From contig NZ_VTTM01000001.1 in assembly GCF_008364795.1 (NCBI RefSeq), forward strand, positions 1,054,001-1,118,000: a stretch of DNA of 64,000 nt, given 5' to 3'. Numbering within the stretch: position 1 is the stretch's first letter; each line of letters opens with the position of its first letter. This DNA comes from Azospirillum oryzae (GTDB taxonomy: Bacteria > Pseudomonadota > Alphaproteobacteria > Azospirillales > Azospirillaceae). Below, piece by piece: positions 49,073 through 58,293 of this stretch. The position numbers and the translations under genes are program-made. The notes beneath the pieces were generated by a model that ran no database searches, was not told where the DNA came from, and saw only the letters and a list, made by a program, of their open reading frames with translations.

Positions 49073-50275
49073 ATGCCCCGTCCCGATTCCCTGTCCATCC
49101 GCGTCCTGCTGACGGCATTGGTCGCCTTCGGCCCGCTGTCCACCGACCTGTACCTGCCGTCGCTGCCGACGCTGGTGCGGGTGTTCGACACCGATGTCGC
49201 CACGGTGCAGCTGACGCTGTCGATCTTCCTGGTCGGCTTCGCGGTGTCGCAGCTGGTCTATGGCCCGATGTCCGACCGCTTCGGCCGGCGCCCGACCCTG
49301 CTGGTGGGGGTGACGATCTATCTGGCGGCCAGCGCCGTCTGCGCCATGACCAGCAGCATCGACGCGCTGATCGCCGCCCGCTTCTTCCAGGCCCTGGGCG
49401 CCTGCTGCGGTCCGGTGGTGGCGCGCGCGGTGGTGCGCGACGTGTTCGGGCGCGACCGGGCGGCGACGGTGCTGGCCTATATGTCGATGGCGATGGCGCT
49501 GGCCCCGGCGGTGGGGCCGATGCTGGGCGGCGTCCTGACGGAGTGGTTCGGCTGGCGCGCCAACTTCATGCTGCTGACCCTGTTCGCCTGCGGCATCCTG
49601 GCCGCGGTGTGGTCGATGCTGGGCGAGACCAACGCCCACCGCGACGAGGAGGCGTTGCGGCCGGGCCGGCTCGCCGCCAATTACCTGATGCTGATGCGCA
49701 ACCGCGGCTTCGTCGGCTATGTGCTAGTGGTGGCCTTTTCCTACAGCGGCATCTTCTCCTTCATCTCCGGCTCGTCCTTCGTGCTGATCGGGCAATTGCA
49801 CCTGACCCCGGCGGAGTATGGCGCCAGCTTCGGCGCCGTGGTTCTGGGATATATGTTGGGCACCTTCCTGGCCGGGCGGCTGACGCCGCGGCTGGGCGGC
49901 GCGCGGATGATCCGCATCGGCACGCTGCTGTCGCTGGGCGGCGGGCTGGTGGGCGGGGTGCTGGCGCTGGCCGGGGTGCTGCACCTGCTGGCCATCGTGG
50001 TGCCGGTCTTCCTGTTCATCCTGGGCGCCGGGCTGACCCTGCCCAACGCCTCCGCCAACGCGGTGGGGCCCTACCCCACCATGGCCGGGCTGGCGTCCTC
50101 GCTGCTGGGCTTCGCGCAGATGGCCATCGCCGCGGTCGTCGGCATCGTCGTCGGCCATCTGAACGACGGCACCGCCCTGCCGATGATGGGGGCCATCGGA
50201 CTGGTCGGGCTGGGCGCCCTGCTGGCGCACCGGCTGCTGGTCATCCCCGCGGCGCGTGGCGGGCGATCCGCCTGA
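49073..50275 (+). CDS. Bcr/CflA family multidrug efflux MFS transporter
   Basis: Major facilitator of 400 residues, about 12 helices. The Bcr/CflA signature is in GPLSTDLYLPSLPTL and the MFS motif A in YGPMSDRFGRRPTLLVG. RFFQALGACCGPVVARAVVRD is typical. It should exchange protons for drugs or small metabolites. Its 3' end overlaps the convergent mgtC gene by 35 bp. Confidence 0.93.
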   Translation: MPRPDSLSIRVLLTALVAFGPLSTDLYLPSLPTLVRVFDTDVATVQLTLSIFLVGFAVSQLVYGPMSDRFGRRPTLLVGVTIYLAASAVCAMTSSIDALIAARFFQALGACCGPVVARAVVRDVFGRDRAATVLAYMSMAMALAPAVGPMLGGVLTEWFGWRANFMLLTLFACGILAAVWSMLGETNAHRDEEALRPGRLAANYLMLMRNRGFVGYVLVVAFSYSGIFSFISGSSFVLIGQLHLTPAEYGASFGAVVLGYMLGTFLAGRLTPRLGGARMIRIGTLLSLGGGLVGGVLALAGVLHLLAIVVPVFLFILGAGLTLPNASANAVGPYPTMAGLASSLLGFAQMAIAAVVGIVVGHLNDGTALPMMGAIGLVGLGALLAHRLLVIPAARGGRSA

Positions 50276-50813
50276 TCCGGCCCTGCCGGGAGGAGGAGCG
50301 ACGCCGCTCCCGCGCCTTGCCGTCGCCATCCTCCGCGTCCGCCCCGGTCTCCGCCGCTCCCAACTGCGGGAAGCGGTCCATCAGGACGGTGAACAGAATG
50401 GTCACCATCAGGCACAGGGCCAGCGTCATGCCGGCAAGCGCGTAATAGCCGGCGCCGCAGGCGATGCCCAGCCCGCCCGCCACCCAGATGATCGCGGCGG
50501 TCGTCGCCCCCCGCACGCTGTCGCCCGACCGGAACATAACGCCGGCGCTGATGAAGCCGACCGCCTGCGCCACGCCCTGGATGACGCGCACCGGGTCGCT
50601 CGGCCGCTCGTCGCCGCTGGTCCGCAGGCCGGTGAACAGCTCCAGCGCGACCAAGGTGGTCAGGGCGCAGCTGATGGAGATCAGCGTATGCGTGCGCAGC
50701 CCCGCCGCCTTGCCCCGCATTTCACGGTCGAGTCCAAGCAACGCACCGCAAAAGGCTGCCGCCAGCAGCCGCAATCCCATCTCCTGCGTTGTCAGAGCCT
50801 CGGTCAAGCCCAT
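50241..50813 (-). CDS. MgtC/SapB family membrane protein
   Basis: Inner-membrane protein of 190 residues, about five helices. The MgtC core is LLAAAFCGALLGLDREMRGKAAGLRTHTL and VGFISAGVMFRSGDSVRGAT. The C-terminus is Arg/Ser-rich and lacks the ACT-like domain of Salmonella MgtC. Members aid growth at low magnesium or modulate ATP synthase; the role here is open. GGAG precedes the ATG at 50813. Confidence 0.92.
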   Translation of the reverse strand: MGLTEALTTQEMGLRLLAAAFCGALLGLDREMRGKAAGLRTHTLISISCALTTLVALELFTGLRTSGDERPSDPVRVIQGVAQAVGFISAGVMFRSGDSVRGATTAAIIWVAGGLGIACGAGYYALAGMTLALCLMVTILFTVLMDRFPQLGAAETGADAEDGDGKARERRRSSSRQGRIRRIARHAPRG

Positions 50814-51020
50814 GAAATCACTCCGGTTTTTCAGCCTGCCAAACGGCCTGCCACTTTTTTGGGACGCACCGCATTTTTCACTTTGCATTCGATCGCGTTG
50901 GATCTATGTAACGCGAACTCGCAAGCGCACGTGCCGCTGGCCCGCCCCTCGGCGTCTCCGAGATGTGGTTATGCAACGACGTAACGCGTGATCCCCGACC
51001 GTCCCTTAAACAAGGCGGCG

Positions 51021-51251
51021 ACTTGGAGGTTACGATGGTTGATGTTGTTGTGGGTGGGCGCGTGCTCACCCGTCTCCGAAATTTGCCGCTCCTGGACCAT
51101 ACGGACAGAACAGGGTTCTGTACGGGGCAATCCAGTATTGGCGGCCTGAGCGCCTGATCAGCTTTTTCAGTTGCTGATCGGCCCGCCCGGCCGCTCCGTT
51201 CCCCCGACTTCGCCCTTTCCGTTCCATCATCTTGCGTCCCAGGAGACTGAG
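51021..51251 (+). promoter_or_regulatory. Structured leader of ornithine decarboxylase (candidate speF-type element)
   Basis: The 5' region holds a 40-codon upstream ORF (51035-51157) and three hairpins: GGGTGGGC/GCTCACCC at 51052-51071, ACAGAAC/GTTCTGT at 51105-51121 and GATCAGC/GCTGATC at 51156-51179. Alphaproteobacterial ornithine decarboxylase genes are known to carry a conserved leader called speF. I infer, but cannot confirm, that this belongs to it. Confidence 0.55.
51035..51157 (+). CDS. Upstream ORF (leader peptide) before ornithine decarboxylase
   Basis: Forty residues beginning MVDVVVGGRVLTRLRNLPLL and ending in QSSIGGLSA. GGAGG lies 5 bases before the ATG, a better ribosome site than most genes here. 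The stop is 94 bp before the decarboxylase, and the coding part runs through two of the three leader hairpins. This is the layout of a translation-coupled attenuator. In E. coli a leader peptide senses ornithine in front of speF; no sequence similarity to it is visible. Confidence 0.55.
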   Translation: MVDVVVGGRVLTRLRNLPLLDHTDRTGFCTGQSSIGGLSA

Positions 51252-52388
51252 ATGACCCAGAAGATTGCGCGCTTTTTCGAAGAGCAGCGCCCGCAGACCC
51301 CTTGCCTCGTCATCGATCTGGACGTGGTCGAGCAGAACTACAACGATCTGCACGACGCCCTGCCCGACGCCCGCATCTTCTATGCGGTGAAGGCGAACCC
51401 GGCCGCGGAAATCCTCAGCCTGCTGGCCCGTCTCGGCTCCGCCTTCGACTGCGCCTCCGTCCCGGAAATCCAGATGGCGCTGGCCGCCGGCGCCACCCCG
51501 GAGCGCATCTCCTTCGGCAACACCATCAAGAAGGAAAGCGACATCCGCCGCGCCTATGAGCTGGGCGTGCGCCTGTTCGCCTTCGACAGCGAGCCGGAAC
51601 TGGAGAAGATCGAGCGCGCCGCCCCCGGCGCCCGCGTGTTCTGCCGTATCCTGACCTCGGGCGAGGGCGCCGAATGGCCGCTGTCGCGCAAGTTCGGCTG
51701 CGACCTGCCGATGGCCCGCGACCTGCTGCTGAAGGCCCGCGACATGGACGTGCAGCCCTATGGCGTGTCCTTCCATGTCGGCTCGCAGCAGAAGGACCTG
51801 ATGCAGTGGGACCACGCCATCTTCCAGGTGGCGCAGTTGTTCCGCGAGCTTGAGGTGCTGGGCGTCGATCTGGGCATGATCAATCTGGGCGGCGGCTTCC
51901 CCACCCGCTACCGCACCGACGTGCCGGAATGCACCGCCTACGGCCAGGCGATCTTCGACTCGCTGCGCACCCACTTCGGCAACCACCTGCCGGAGACCAT
52001 CGTGGAGCCGGGTCGCGGCATGGTCGGCAGCGCCGGCATCATCGAGAGCGAAGTGGTCCTGGTGTCGCGCAAGTCGGCCGAGGATCCCAAGCGCTGGGTC
52101 TATCTGGACATCGGCAAGTTCGGCGGTCTGGCCGAGACGATGGACGAGGCGATCCAGTACCCGATCGAGGTGCTGGGCGATGAGCAGGAAGACGACCGCG
52201 AGGCGGTGATCCTGGCAGGCCCGACCTGCGACAGCGCCGACGTGCTGTACGAGCGTGCCGACTACAAGATGCCGATGGGTCTGAAGGCCGGCGACCGCGT
52301 GCGCATCCATGCCACCGGCGCCTACACCACGACCTACTCGGCCGTCTGCTTCAACGGCTTCGCGCCGCTGCACCACTACTGCATCTGA
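51252..52388 (+). CDS. Ornithine decarboxylase, fold-III PLP type
   Basis: Alanine-racemase-fold decarboxylase of 378 residues making putrescine. PLP lysine K47 is in FYAVKANPAAEIL. SFHVGSQQ and LGGGFP hold the cofactor phosphate, and catalytic C326 is in GPTCDSADVLYE. It is like eukaryotic-type ODC, common in alphaproteobacteria; some members also use lysine. AGGAG lies 8 bases before the ATG. A strong terminator follows. Confidence 0.94.
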   Translation: MTQKIARFFEEQRPQTPCLVIDLDVVEQNYNDLHDALPDARIFYAVKANPAAEILSLLARLGSAFDCASVPEIQMALAAGATPERISFGNTIKKESDIRRAYELGVRLFAFDSEPELEKIERAAPGARVFCRILTSGEGAEWPLSRKFGCDLPMARDLLLKARDMDVQPYGVSFHVGSQQKDLMQWDHAIFQVAQLFRELEVLGVDLGMINLGGGFPTRYRTDVPECTAYGQAIFDSLRTHFGNHLPETIVEPGRGMVGSAGIIESEVVLVSRKSAEDPKRWVYLDIGKFGGLAETMDEAIQYPIEVLGDEQEDDREAVILAGPTCDSADVLYERADYKMPMGLKAGDRVRIHATGAYTTTYSAVCFNGFAPLHHYCI

Positions 52389-52435
52389 GGAGGCGGCGGG
52401 GCGACGCCCTGCCCGTCATCTCGGTTCGCCCAAGA

Positions 52436-52480
52436 AAAAGCCCGCCTGCCGGTTTCTCCGGCGGCGGGCTTTTCTTTTTT
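52436..52480 (+). terminator. Rho-independent terminator after ornithine decarboxylase
   Basis: AAAAGCCCGCC pairs with GGCGGGCTTTT, extended inwards by GCCGG/CCGGC around TTTCT (one bulged T), then TTTTCTTTTTT. Confidence 0.93.
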
Positions 52481-52533
52481 CGGCAGCCGCTTTTCTGTGC
52501 AGCCTAACTTTTGGGCACACCAAGTATCGAACA

Positions 52534-52574
52534 AAGAAAAAGGCCGCCTCCGATCAACGGAAGCGGCCTTTTCC
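52534..52574 (-). terminator. Terminator of the DUF1127 gene
   Basis: On the minus strand AAAAGGCCGC pairs with GCGGCCTTTTT, with a TCCG/CGGA inner part and TTGAT loop, and a T-rich run follows. The U-rich flank on both sides may let it work both ways. Confidence 0.85.
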
Positions 52575-52603
52575 TGTGCGTTCGCCGGCCGGCGTGCAGG
52601 CGC

Positions 52604-52816
52604 TCATTCGCGCCAGAACGGCTTCGACATCTCGCGCTCGGCGTCCAGGCGGCTGAAGCCGATGTCCTGGAGCATACGGTCGTCCAGATAGCCCAGTTCA
52701 CGGCGGGTCACGATGCGCTGGCGCCACAGGCCCAGCAGGTTCGATGCGACTTCGACGACATGGGCGAAGGTGGAAGTGCTGTGGCCGGTCTCGGCCGAAT
52801 GAAGAAGGGTTGCCAT
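52604..52816 (-). CDS. DUF1127 small protein
   Basis: Seventy-residue basic protein. The C-terminal DUF1127 motif is complete: RRELGYLDDRMLQDIGFSRLDAE. Such proteins are short, Arg-rich and numerous in alphaproteobacteria; some bind RNA and act in phosphate or carbon metabolism, but most are unassigned. It has its own terminator and a promoter in the AT-richer gap at 52817-53129. Confidence 0.93.
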   Translation of the reverse strand: MATLLHSAETGHSTSTFAHVVEVASNLLGLWRQRIVTRRELGYLDDRMLQDIGFSRLDAEREMSKPFWRE

Positions 52817-53129
52817 GATGGAGATTCCTGAGATGTCTTGTTATGGAGGGTCCGCCGGTCGGCGATCACGTTCTCCTTGTGTGGAAATATAATTATGCTT
52901 CTTCGAGCCATGTTGCCACCCCCGACGGCAACATGCCCGCTTTGCAGGCAGCGAAGAACTCGCCATGGAATGTCACCGATCTGTGGCAAAAGCGTCATTG
53001 CGGATACTTACGGTTCGCCATGCTGACAATAATGGACCCCTGCAACGACGCCCCCTGGACAAGGCCGCCCCACTTGGGCGATGTATTGTTTTACTTACGG
53101 ATCAATTCAGCGGACCAGTGGACAGGTTC
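52817..53129. other. 313-bp divergent gap between DUF1127 and HAD genes
   Basis: AT-richer than the rest of the window, as expected for promoters on both sides. No gene, RNA or named operator seen. Confidence 0.5.
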
Positions 53130-53843
53130 ATGAACAGCCCCCTCACCCCCGCCGGCCAGACCTTCGACAGCATCGGCTTCGATGGCGACGATACGCTCTG
53201 GCACAATGAATCGCTGTTTTCGATGACGCAGGACCGCTTCCGCGCCCTGCTGGCCCATGCCGCCGATCCCACCGACCTCGACCGCCGCCTGCTGGAGGCG
53301 GAACGGGCGAACCTCCGCGTCTATGGCTACGGCATCAAGGGCTTCGTGCTGTCGATGATCGAGACGGCGATCGCCGTCACCGACGGCCATGTCCCGGCCC
53401 GCGACCTGCAGAGCCTGATCGACTTCGGCAAGGCGATGCTGGAGCATCCGGTGGAACTGCTGCCCGGCGTGGCAAAGGTGGTGGAGACGCTGGCCGACCA
53501 CCACCGGCTGGTTCTGATCACCAAGGGCGACCTGTTCGACCAGGAGAGCAAGATCGCGCGCTCCGGCCTGTCGGAGCTGTTCCATGCGGTGGAGATCGTC
53601 AGCGAGAAGGACCCCGCCACCTACCGGCGGGTGATGGACCGCCACGGCATCGATCCGGCCCGTTTCCTGATGGTCGGCAATTCGGTACGCTCGGACATCC
53701 TGCCGGTGCTGGCCACCGGTGCCCATGCCGTCCACATCCCCTATGCCATCACCTGGGCGCATGAGGAGGCGGAGGTGCCCGACCATCACTATCGCCGGCT
53801 GGACTCGATCCACGACCTGCCGGCGCTGCTGGCCGACTGGTGA
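53130..53843 (+). CDS. HAD family hydrolase
   Basis: Phosphatase-like protein of 237 residues. HAD motif I is GFDGDDTLWHNE, motif II LVLITKGD, motif III K in VSEKDPATYRRV, motif IV FLMVGNSVRSDILP. The alpha-helical cap lies about 20-100. No metal or substrate residues point to a particular substrate. The ATG at 53130 was chosen as the start of the conserved fold. It is followed at 12 bp by a cupin gene. Confidence 0.9.
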   Translation: MNSPLTPAGQTFDSIGFDGDDTLWHNESLFSMTQDRFRALLAHAADPTDLDRRLLEAERANLRVYGYGIKGFVLSMIETAIAVTDGHVPARDLQSLIDFGKAMLEHPVELLPGVAKVVETLADHHRLVLITKGDLFDQESKIARSGLSELFHAVEIVSEKDPATYRRVMDRHGIDPARFLMVGNSVRSDILPVLATGAHAVHIPYAITWAHEEAEVPDHHYRRLDSIHDLPALLADW

Positions 53844-53855
53844 GAAGGACCATCG

Positions 53856-54206
53856 ATGACCCTGTCCATGCTGCCCATTCCCGACGGCATCACGCCGGAA
53901 ACCGGCGCGCCGGCCGCCGACCGCATCCTGGCCGGGTCACCGGTCTTCACCACCTGGAACGGCTACGAATCGCATGACGGCAAGCGGTTCGCCGGCACTT
54001 GGCGGTCGACGCCCGGATCCTGGCGCATCGTCTATGACGAGTGGGAATATTGCGAGATTCTGGAGGGCGAGAGCGTCGTCACCCATGACGACGGGCGCTC
54101 CTGGGCATTGAAGGCTGGGGATCGTTTCGTGATCGAACCGGGCTTCACGGGAAGCTGGACGGTGGTTGCGGCCACCACCAAACGCTATGTGGTGGTCCTG
54201 CCCTGA
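53856..54206 (+). CDS. Cupin domain protein (Cupin_3/EutQ-like)
   Basis: Small beta-barrel protein of 116 residues. GTWRSTPGSWRIVYDEWEYCEILEGE and WALKAGDRFVIEPGFTGSWTV are the two cupin motifs of the DUF861 group; His metal ligands are mostly replaced, as is usual there. It is probably co-transcribed with the HAD gene. Function unknown. Confidence 0.88.
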   Translation: MTLSMLPIPDGITPETGAPAADRILAGSPVFTTWNGYESHDGKRFAGTWRSTPGSWRIVYDEWEYCEILEGESVVTHDDGRSWALKAGDRFVIEPGFTGSWTVVAATTKRYVVVLP

Positions 54207-54229
54207 GTCCAAGCCTTCAGCCCAAGCCT

Positions 54230-54463
54230 TCAGCCGACGATCTCGACCGAATGCTGGGCGGCGCTGTGGCCGAGGATGGTGACCGCCTTGCGGCCGATCT
54301 CCACCGCCAGCACGCCCAGCACCAGGACGGAGGCGACCAGAATCAAGCGGGCGATGTCACGCGACCAGCCGCGCTTGCGGGCGTTGGCGCGGCGATGCTC
54401 GCTCAGCACCGCCCGCGCTGCCCGGCCGCTCAGGCGCGGTCCCATCCAGGAGGTGGCAGCCAT
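54230..54463 (-). CDS. Small single-span membrane protein
   Basis: Seventy-seven residues from the ATG at 54463, with GGGAG 7 bases upstream. The N-terminal half is Arg/Ala-rich (RRANARKRGWSRD), and one membrane helix follows (LILVASVLVLGVLAVEI). No family recognised. The AT-rich stretch at 54494-54530 is a likely promoter. Confidence 0.65.
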   Translation of the reverse strand: MAATSWMGPRLSGRAARAVLSEHRRANARKRGWSRDIARLILVASVLVLGVLAVEIGRKAVTILGHSAAQHSVEIVG

Positions 54464-54573
54464 GATGCGCTCCCTCAGCTTCCCGAACAAATCTATATGC
54501 TTTTATATAAAATTTTATCTTGTTCGGCAAGTCGAGATTTCCACTGCGGCGTACCGGAAGCGGCCGTAAGGGA

Positions 54574-55302
54574 TTACTTGTTCGTTCCGTTGGCGTAACG
54601 GATCGGATCGGTCGTTCCGGCTTCGGAAAAGCCCTTCAGGCGCAACAGGCAGCTGTCGCAGGCGCCGCAGGACAGCCCCTCCGGCGTCGGATCGTAGCAG
54701 GAGTGGGTGAGGCTGTAGTCGACCCCCAGTTCCAGCCCGCGGCGGACGATGGCGGCCTTGTCCATCCGCATCAGCGGCGCATGGATCCTGAACCGGCTGG
54801 TGCCCTCCACCCCCGCCTTGGTGGCGAGGTTCGCCAGCGTCTCGAAGGCGGCGATGTATTCGGGGCGGCAGTCGGGATAACCGGAATAATCCAGCGCGTT
54901 GACGCCGATGAACAGGTCGGACGCCCCCAACGTCTCCGCCCAGGCCAGCGCGAAGGACAGGAAGACGGTGTTGCGCGCCGGCACATAGGTGACGGGGATG
55001 CCCTCCCCCAGCCCGGCCGCCAGATCGGCGGCGCTGTCGTGCTTCGGCACGTCGATGGAATCGGTCAGGGCGGAGCCGCCGAAGGCGCGCAGGTCGATAT
55101 CGGCGATCACATGCCGCTCCACCCCCATCGCCGCGACCACCCGCTGTGCCGCCTCCAATTCCACCGAATGGCGCTGGCCATAGCGGAAGCTCAGGGCGTT
55201 GACCCGGTAGCCTTCGGCCTTGGCGATGGCGAGCACCGTCGTCGAGTCGAGACCGCCGCTGACCAGAACCACCGCCTGCCTGGATTCGCCCAAAGCCGCC
55301 AT
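54574..55302 (-). CDS. queC: 7-cyano-7-deazaguanine synthase QueC
   Basis: Makes preQ0 for queuosine; 242 residues. The PP-loop ATPase motif is [15 protein letters not shown], followed by [15 protein letters not shown]. The C-terminal zinc site is Cys-rich: HSCYDP, then [11 protein letters not shown]. The other queuosine genes (queD, queE) are not adjacent. Start ATG at 55302. Confidence 0.97.
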   Translation of the reverse strand: MAALGESRQAVVLVSGGLDSTTVLAIAKAEGYRVNALSFRYGQRHSVELEAAQRVVAAMGVERHVIADIDLRAFGGSALTDSIDVPKHDSAADLAAGLGEGIPVTYVPARNTVFLSFALAWAETLGASDLFIGVNALDYSGYPDCRPEYIAAFETLANLATKAGVEGTSRFRIHAPLMRMDKAAIVRRGLELGVDYSLTHSCYDPTPEGLSCGACDSCLLRLKGFSEAGTTDPIRYANGTNK

Positions 55303-55387
55303 CGCACACCTGCCTTTCAAAAGCCGACCGTCCGCCGGGCGGACCCTCTGCGACAGCTTCTGACACATCCGGCCGGCGCAGGCCAGA

Positions 55388-57310
55388 TCAGGACATGGTC
55401 ACCAACATCTCTTCGATGGTCATGATCCGCGACGGCGGCAGACGGATCGTGGCGGTACAGCCCTGCCCCGGTGCGCTGTCCAGCGTCAGCATGCCGCCAT
55501 GGGCCTGCACCAGACGCAGCGCCAGCGGCAGGCCAAGCCCGACGCCCTCGTGATGGCGGGTGGCGCTCTGGTCGATCTGGGCGAAGGGGGCCATCGCCTT
55601 GGCGATGTCCTCCGTCCGCATGCCGACGCCACGATCCCGCACCGAAAGCGCGACCCAGCCGTCGGCAGCCAATGCCGCCGTCAGGGTGACGACATCCCCC
55701 GGATGGCTGAATTTGATAGCGTTGGACAGCAGGTTGCCCAGCGCCTGGACCAGGCGCCGTTCGTCGCCCCGCATCGGCGGCAATTCGCCATCGGCCATCA
55801 CTTCGACCGTCACACTCCGGCGGGTGGCGTGAAAGTGCAGGTTCGCCACGGCCCGTTCGGCGACCGCCGGCAAATCGACGGGTCCTTCGGTCAAGGACAG
55901 CCCGCCGGCATCGACGCGCGCCATGTCGATGATGTCGTCGATGATCGCCAACAGCTGCTCGCCGGCCTGACGGATCGCGCCGACGCAATCGCGCATCTGA
56001 TAGGTCCGCTGCGCGTCGCCAACCGTTCGCCCGGCCTGCGCCTCCAAAAGCTGGGAGAAACCGATCACCGCGTTCAGCGGGGTGCGAAGTTCGTGGCTCA
56101 TCGCCGCGATGAAAATGGATTTGGCGCGGTCGGCCGCCTCCGCCGCGGCCTTGGCCGCCAGCAACTCGGCCTCCGCCCGGCGGCGTTCGGTGACGTCGCG
56201 GAGAATGGCGGTGTAGAGCCTGCGCCCCTCCACCTCGCTGGCGCTGACCGACAGTTCCACGGGGAAGCGGGTGCCGTCGGCGCGCTCAGCCTCGGCCCCC
56301 CGGTCGCGGGCGATCAGCGCCGTGGTCTGGCCGGGCGCGAACTCCAGCCGGACGCCGCCCTCCTCCCGCAGGTCCGCCAGCGGGATCAGGCGGTCGAGCG
56401 GGCGCCACAGCAGGTCCCCGGCGGAAACGCCGAACATCGCCTCCGCCGCCCGGTTGAAGCTGTGCATCACACCGGCCTCGTCGATGGTCAGGATCGCGTC
56501 GGCCGCGGTGTCGAGGATCGCCTTGTTGCGCGCCTCCGACAGGCGCAGGGCGTTGGCGGTGTACACATATTCGCTGACGTCGGTGATGGTGGCGATGGTG
56601 CCGCCATCCTCCAGGGGCATGCGTTGGCACAGCACCCGCCGGTCGGCGCCGGCCCCGTCGGGGTCGTGGAAGCGGAAATCGGTCGGCGGCGGATCGCCGG
56701 CCGCGTCCAGCCGCCAGTCCGCCGCGACCCGCGCCCGGTCGTCGGGATGGACGGCATCGAGCCAGCCGCCGCCGAGCAGCCGGTCGGGCTCCAACCCGGT
56801 GATGCCGGCAAGCCGGGCATTGGCGAACAGCACTTGGCCGTCGGCATCCGCCTGCAGGATGCCGACCGGCACCGCCTCCGCCAATGTGCGGTAACGCGCT
56901 TCGCTGGCCCGCAGGCGTTCCGACAAGGCGATGTGGTCGCTGATGTCGCGGAAGGTCAGCACCAGTCCGCCGATGGCCGGATCGGCCAGCTCGTTGCGGG
57001 TTGTGACCTCCAGCCAACGCCAGCCGCCATCGGCATGGCGGAAGCGGAAAACGGCACGGCCGCTGCTGCCGGCCGGGGCCGCCGCGCGCCGTTGGAACCG
57101 GCGCCTCGCCTCCTCCACATCCTCGGGATGGATGTGGCCGTCGAACGACGCGCCGGTCAGCCTATCCGATGGGTGGCCCAGCAGATCTGCGACGGCGTCG
57201 CTGATGCGGAGCACGCGCCCATCGGCCGACAACAGCGCGACGACCTCCCGGCAATCACGGAACAGGGCGCCGACAGCCAGTGCGGTCGCGCGATGCTCGC
57301 CATCCTGCAA
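55388..57310 (-). CDS. Histidine kinase with three PAS domains
   Basis: Soluble sensor kinase of 640 residues. Three PAS repeats about 20-130, 140-255 and 270-385 ([50 protein letters not shown] shortened to [18 protein letters not shown]) precede HisKA ([17 protein letters not shown]) and HATPase ([33 protein letters not shown]). No membrane segment or receiver domain. The start is a TTG at 57310 with G-rich bases upstream, and is uncertain. No response regulator is next to it. Confidence 0.9.
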   Translation of the reverse strand: MQDGEHRATALAVGALFRDCREVVALLSADGRVLRISDAVADLLGHPSDRLTGASFDGHIHPEDVEEARRRFQRRAAAPAGSSGRAVFRFRHADGGWRWLEVTTRNELADPAIGGLVLTFRDISDHIALSERLRASEARYRTLAEAVPVGILQADADGQVLFANARLAGITGLEPDRLLGGGWLDAVHPDDRARVAADWRLDAAGDPPPTDFRFHDPDGAGADRRVLCQRMPLEDGGTIATITDVSEYVYTANALRLSEARNKAILDTAADAILTIDEAGVMHSFNRAAEAMFGVSAGDLLWRPLDRLIPLADLREEGGVRLEFAPGQTTALIARDRGAEAERADGTRFPVELSVSASEVEGRRLYTAILRDVTERRRAEAELLAAKAAAEAADRAKSIFIAAMSHELRTPLNAVIGFSQLLEAQAGRTVGDAQRTYQMRDCVGAIRQAGEQLLAIIDDIIDMARVDAGGLSLTEGPVDLPAVAERAVANLHFHATRRSVTVEVMADGELPPMRGDERRLVQALGNLLSNAIKFSHPGDVVTLTAALAADGWVALSVRDRGVGMRTEDIAKAMAPFAQIDQSATRHHEGVGLGLPLALRLVQAHGGMLTLDSAPGQGCTATIRLPPSRIMTIEEMLVTMS

Positions 57311-57455
57311 GATGATACCCCCCGAACCTGCTGCGAACGGCGGGATGGCTTCGATCCCGTCATGCAGAGTAATGAGGGGTCATCAATGGTTCATGTCAGG
57401 ACTAACCCGACTCCGGGCCATTGATTTCGGCACTGAAACACTTATCCCGTCGTCC

Positions 57456-58283
57456 TTATCCCCGGCGCAAGGACAGGAAGGAAGTCAGCGCCTCCAGCAC
57501 TGCGTCGGGGGCTTCGGTCATCACCATATGTCCGGTCTGCGGCAGGACGACGACCTGCGAAGTCTTAACGCGGGCCGCCAGCGATCGCCCGGCCTTCGCC
57601 GGTGTCATCTTGTCGAGCGTGCCCAGCAGGAACAGCGCCGGACAGTCGACCGCCGCCGCGGCATCGGCCCCTTGTCCATAGTCGTTGCAGGCGGCCAGAT
57701 CGACACCCAGCACGCCCGGACGAACCGACGCCATCAACCGGCGCCCGCCGGGGATCAGCGCCAGCCCCGGCGTCGGGCAACCGCCGCCCTGGGCGCCGCC
57801 ATGGCCGCGCGGACCGTGGCCCCAGCCGACCACCATGTCGATGGCCGACTGCTCGCCGGCATGGGCGGCGGCCAGCAGGTCGGGGTGGACCGGCATCCGC
57901 TCCGCGATGCCCAGCAGCGCGATTGCCTCCACCCGCCCACCATGATGGGCGCCATGGCGGGCGGCGGCGTCCAGCGCCACCAGCGCCCCCATGGAATGGC
58001 CGATCAGCGCCGCCCGTTCCAGCCCGGCGGCATCCAGCAGGGCGATCACCCAATCGGCGATGGCGGCGATGCTGCCCAGCGGCTCCCCGCCGGAGCGGCC
58101 ATGCCCCGGCAGGTCGACCGCCAGCACCGAGCGGCCATGGTGGGCGAGATAGCGGCTTTGCAGGCTCCACACGCTGTGGTCCATGCCGGCGCCGTGGATC
58201 AGCACGACGGCAGGCCGCGCGGGGTCGATCTCCCGGCCGCCGGTGTGGACGAAGACGGGGGTTCCGTTGACGGTCAGTTGCAT
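57456..58283 (-). CDS. Alpha/beta hydrolase, next to metY
   Basis: Serine hydrolase of 275 residues. Oxyanion region VVLIHGAGMDHSVW, nucleophile GHSMGALVALDAA, acid in FLLGTLDKMTPA, His in LPQTGHMVMTE: the full triad is visible. It resembles 3-oxoadipate enol-lactonase or BioH-type esterases; no MetX-like feature is seen. It is 10 bp after metY, so one transcript is likely. Confidence 0.9.
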   Translation of the reverse strand: MQLTVNGTPVFVHTGGREIDPARPAVVLIHGAGMDHSVWSLQSRYLAHHGRSVLAVDLPGHGRSGGEPLGSIAAIADWVIALLDAAGLERAALIGHSMGALVALDAAARHGAHHGGRVEAIALLGIAERMPVHPDLLAAAHAGEQSAIDMVVGWGHGPRGHGGAQGGGCPTPGLALIPGGRRLMASVRPGVLGVDLAACNDYGQGADAAAAVDCPALFLLGTLDKMTPAKAGRSLAARVKTSQVVVLPQTGHMVMTEAPDAVLEALTSFLSLRRG

Positions 58284-58293
58284 GGCGCGGCCC

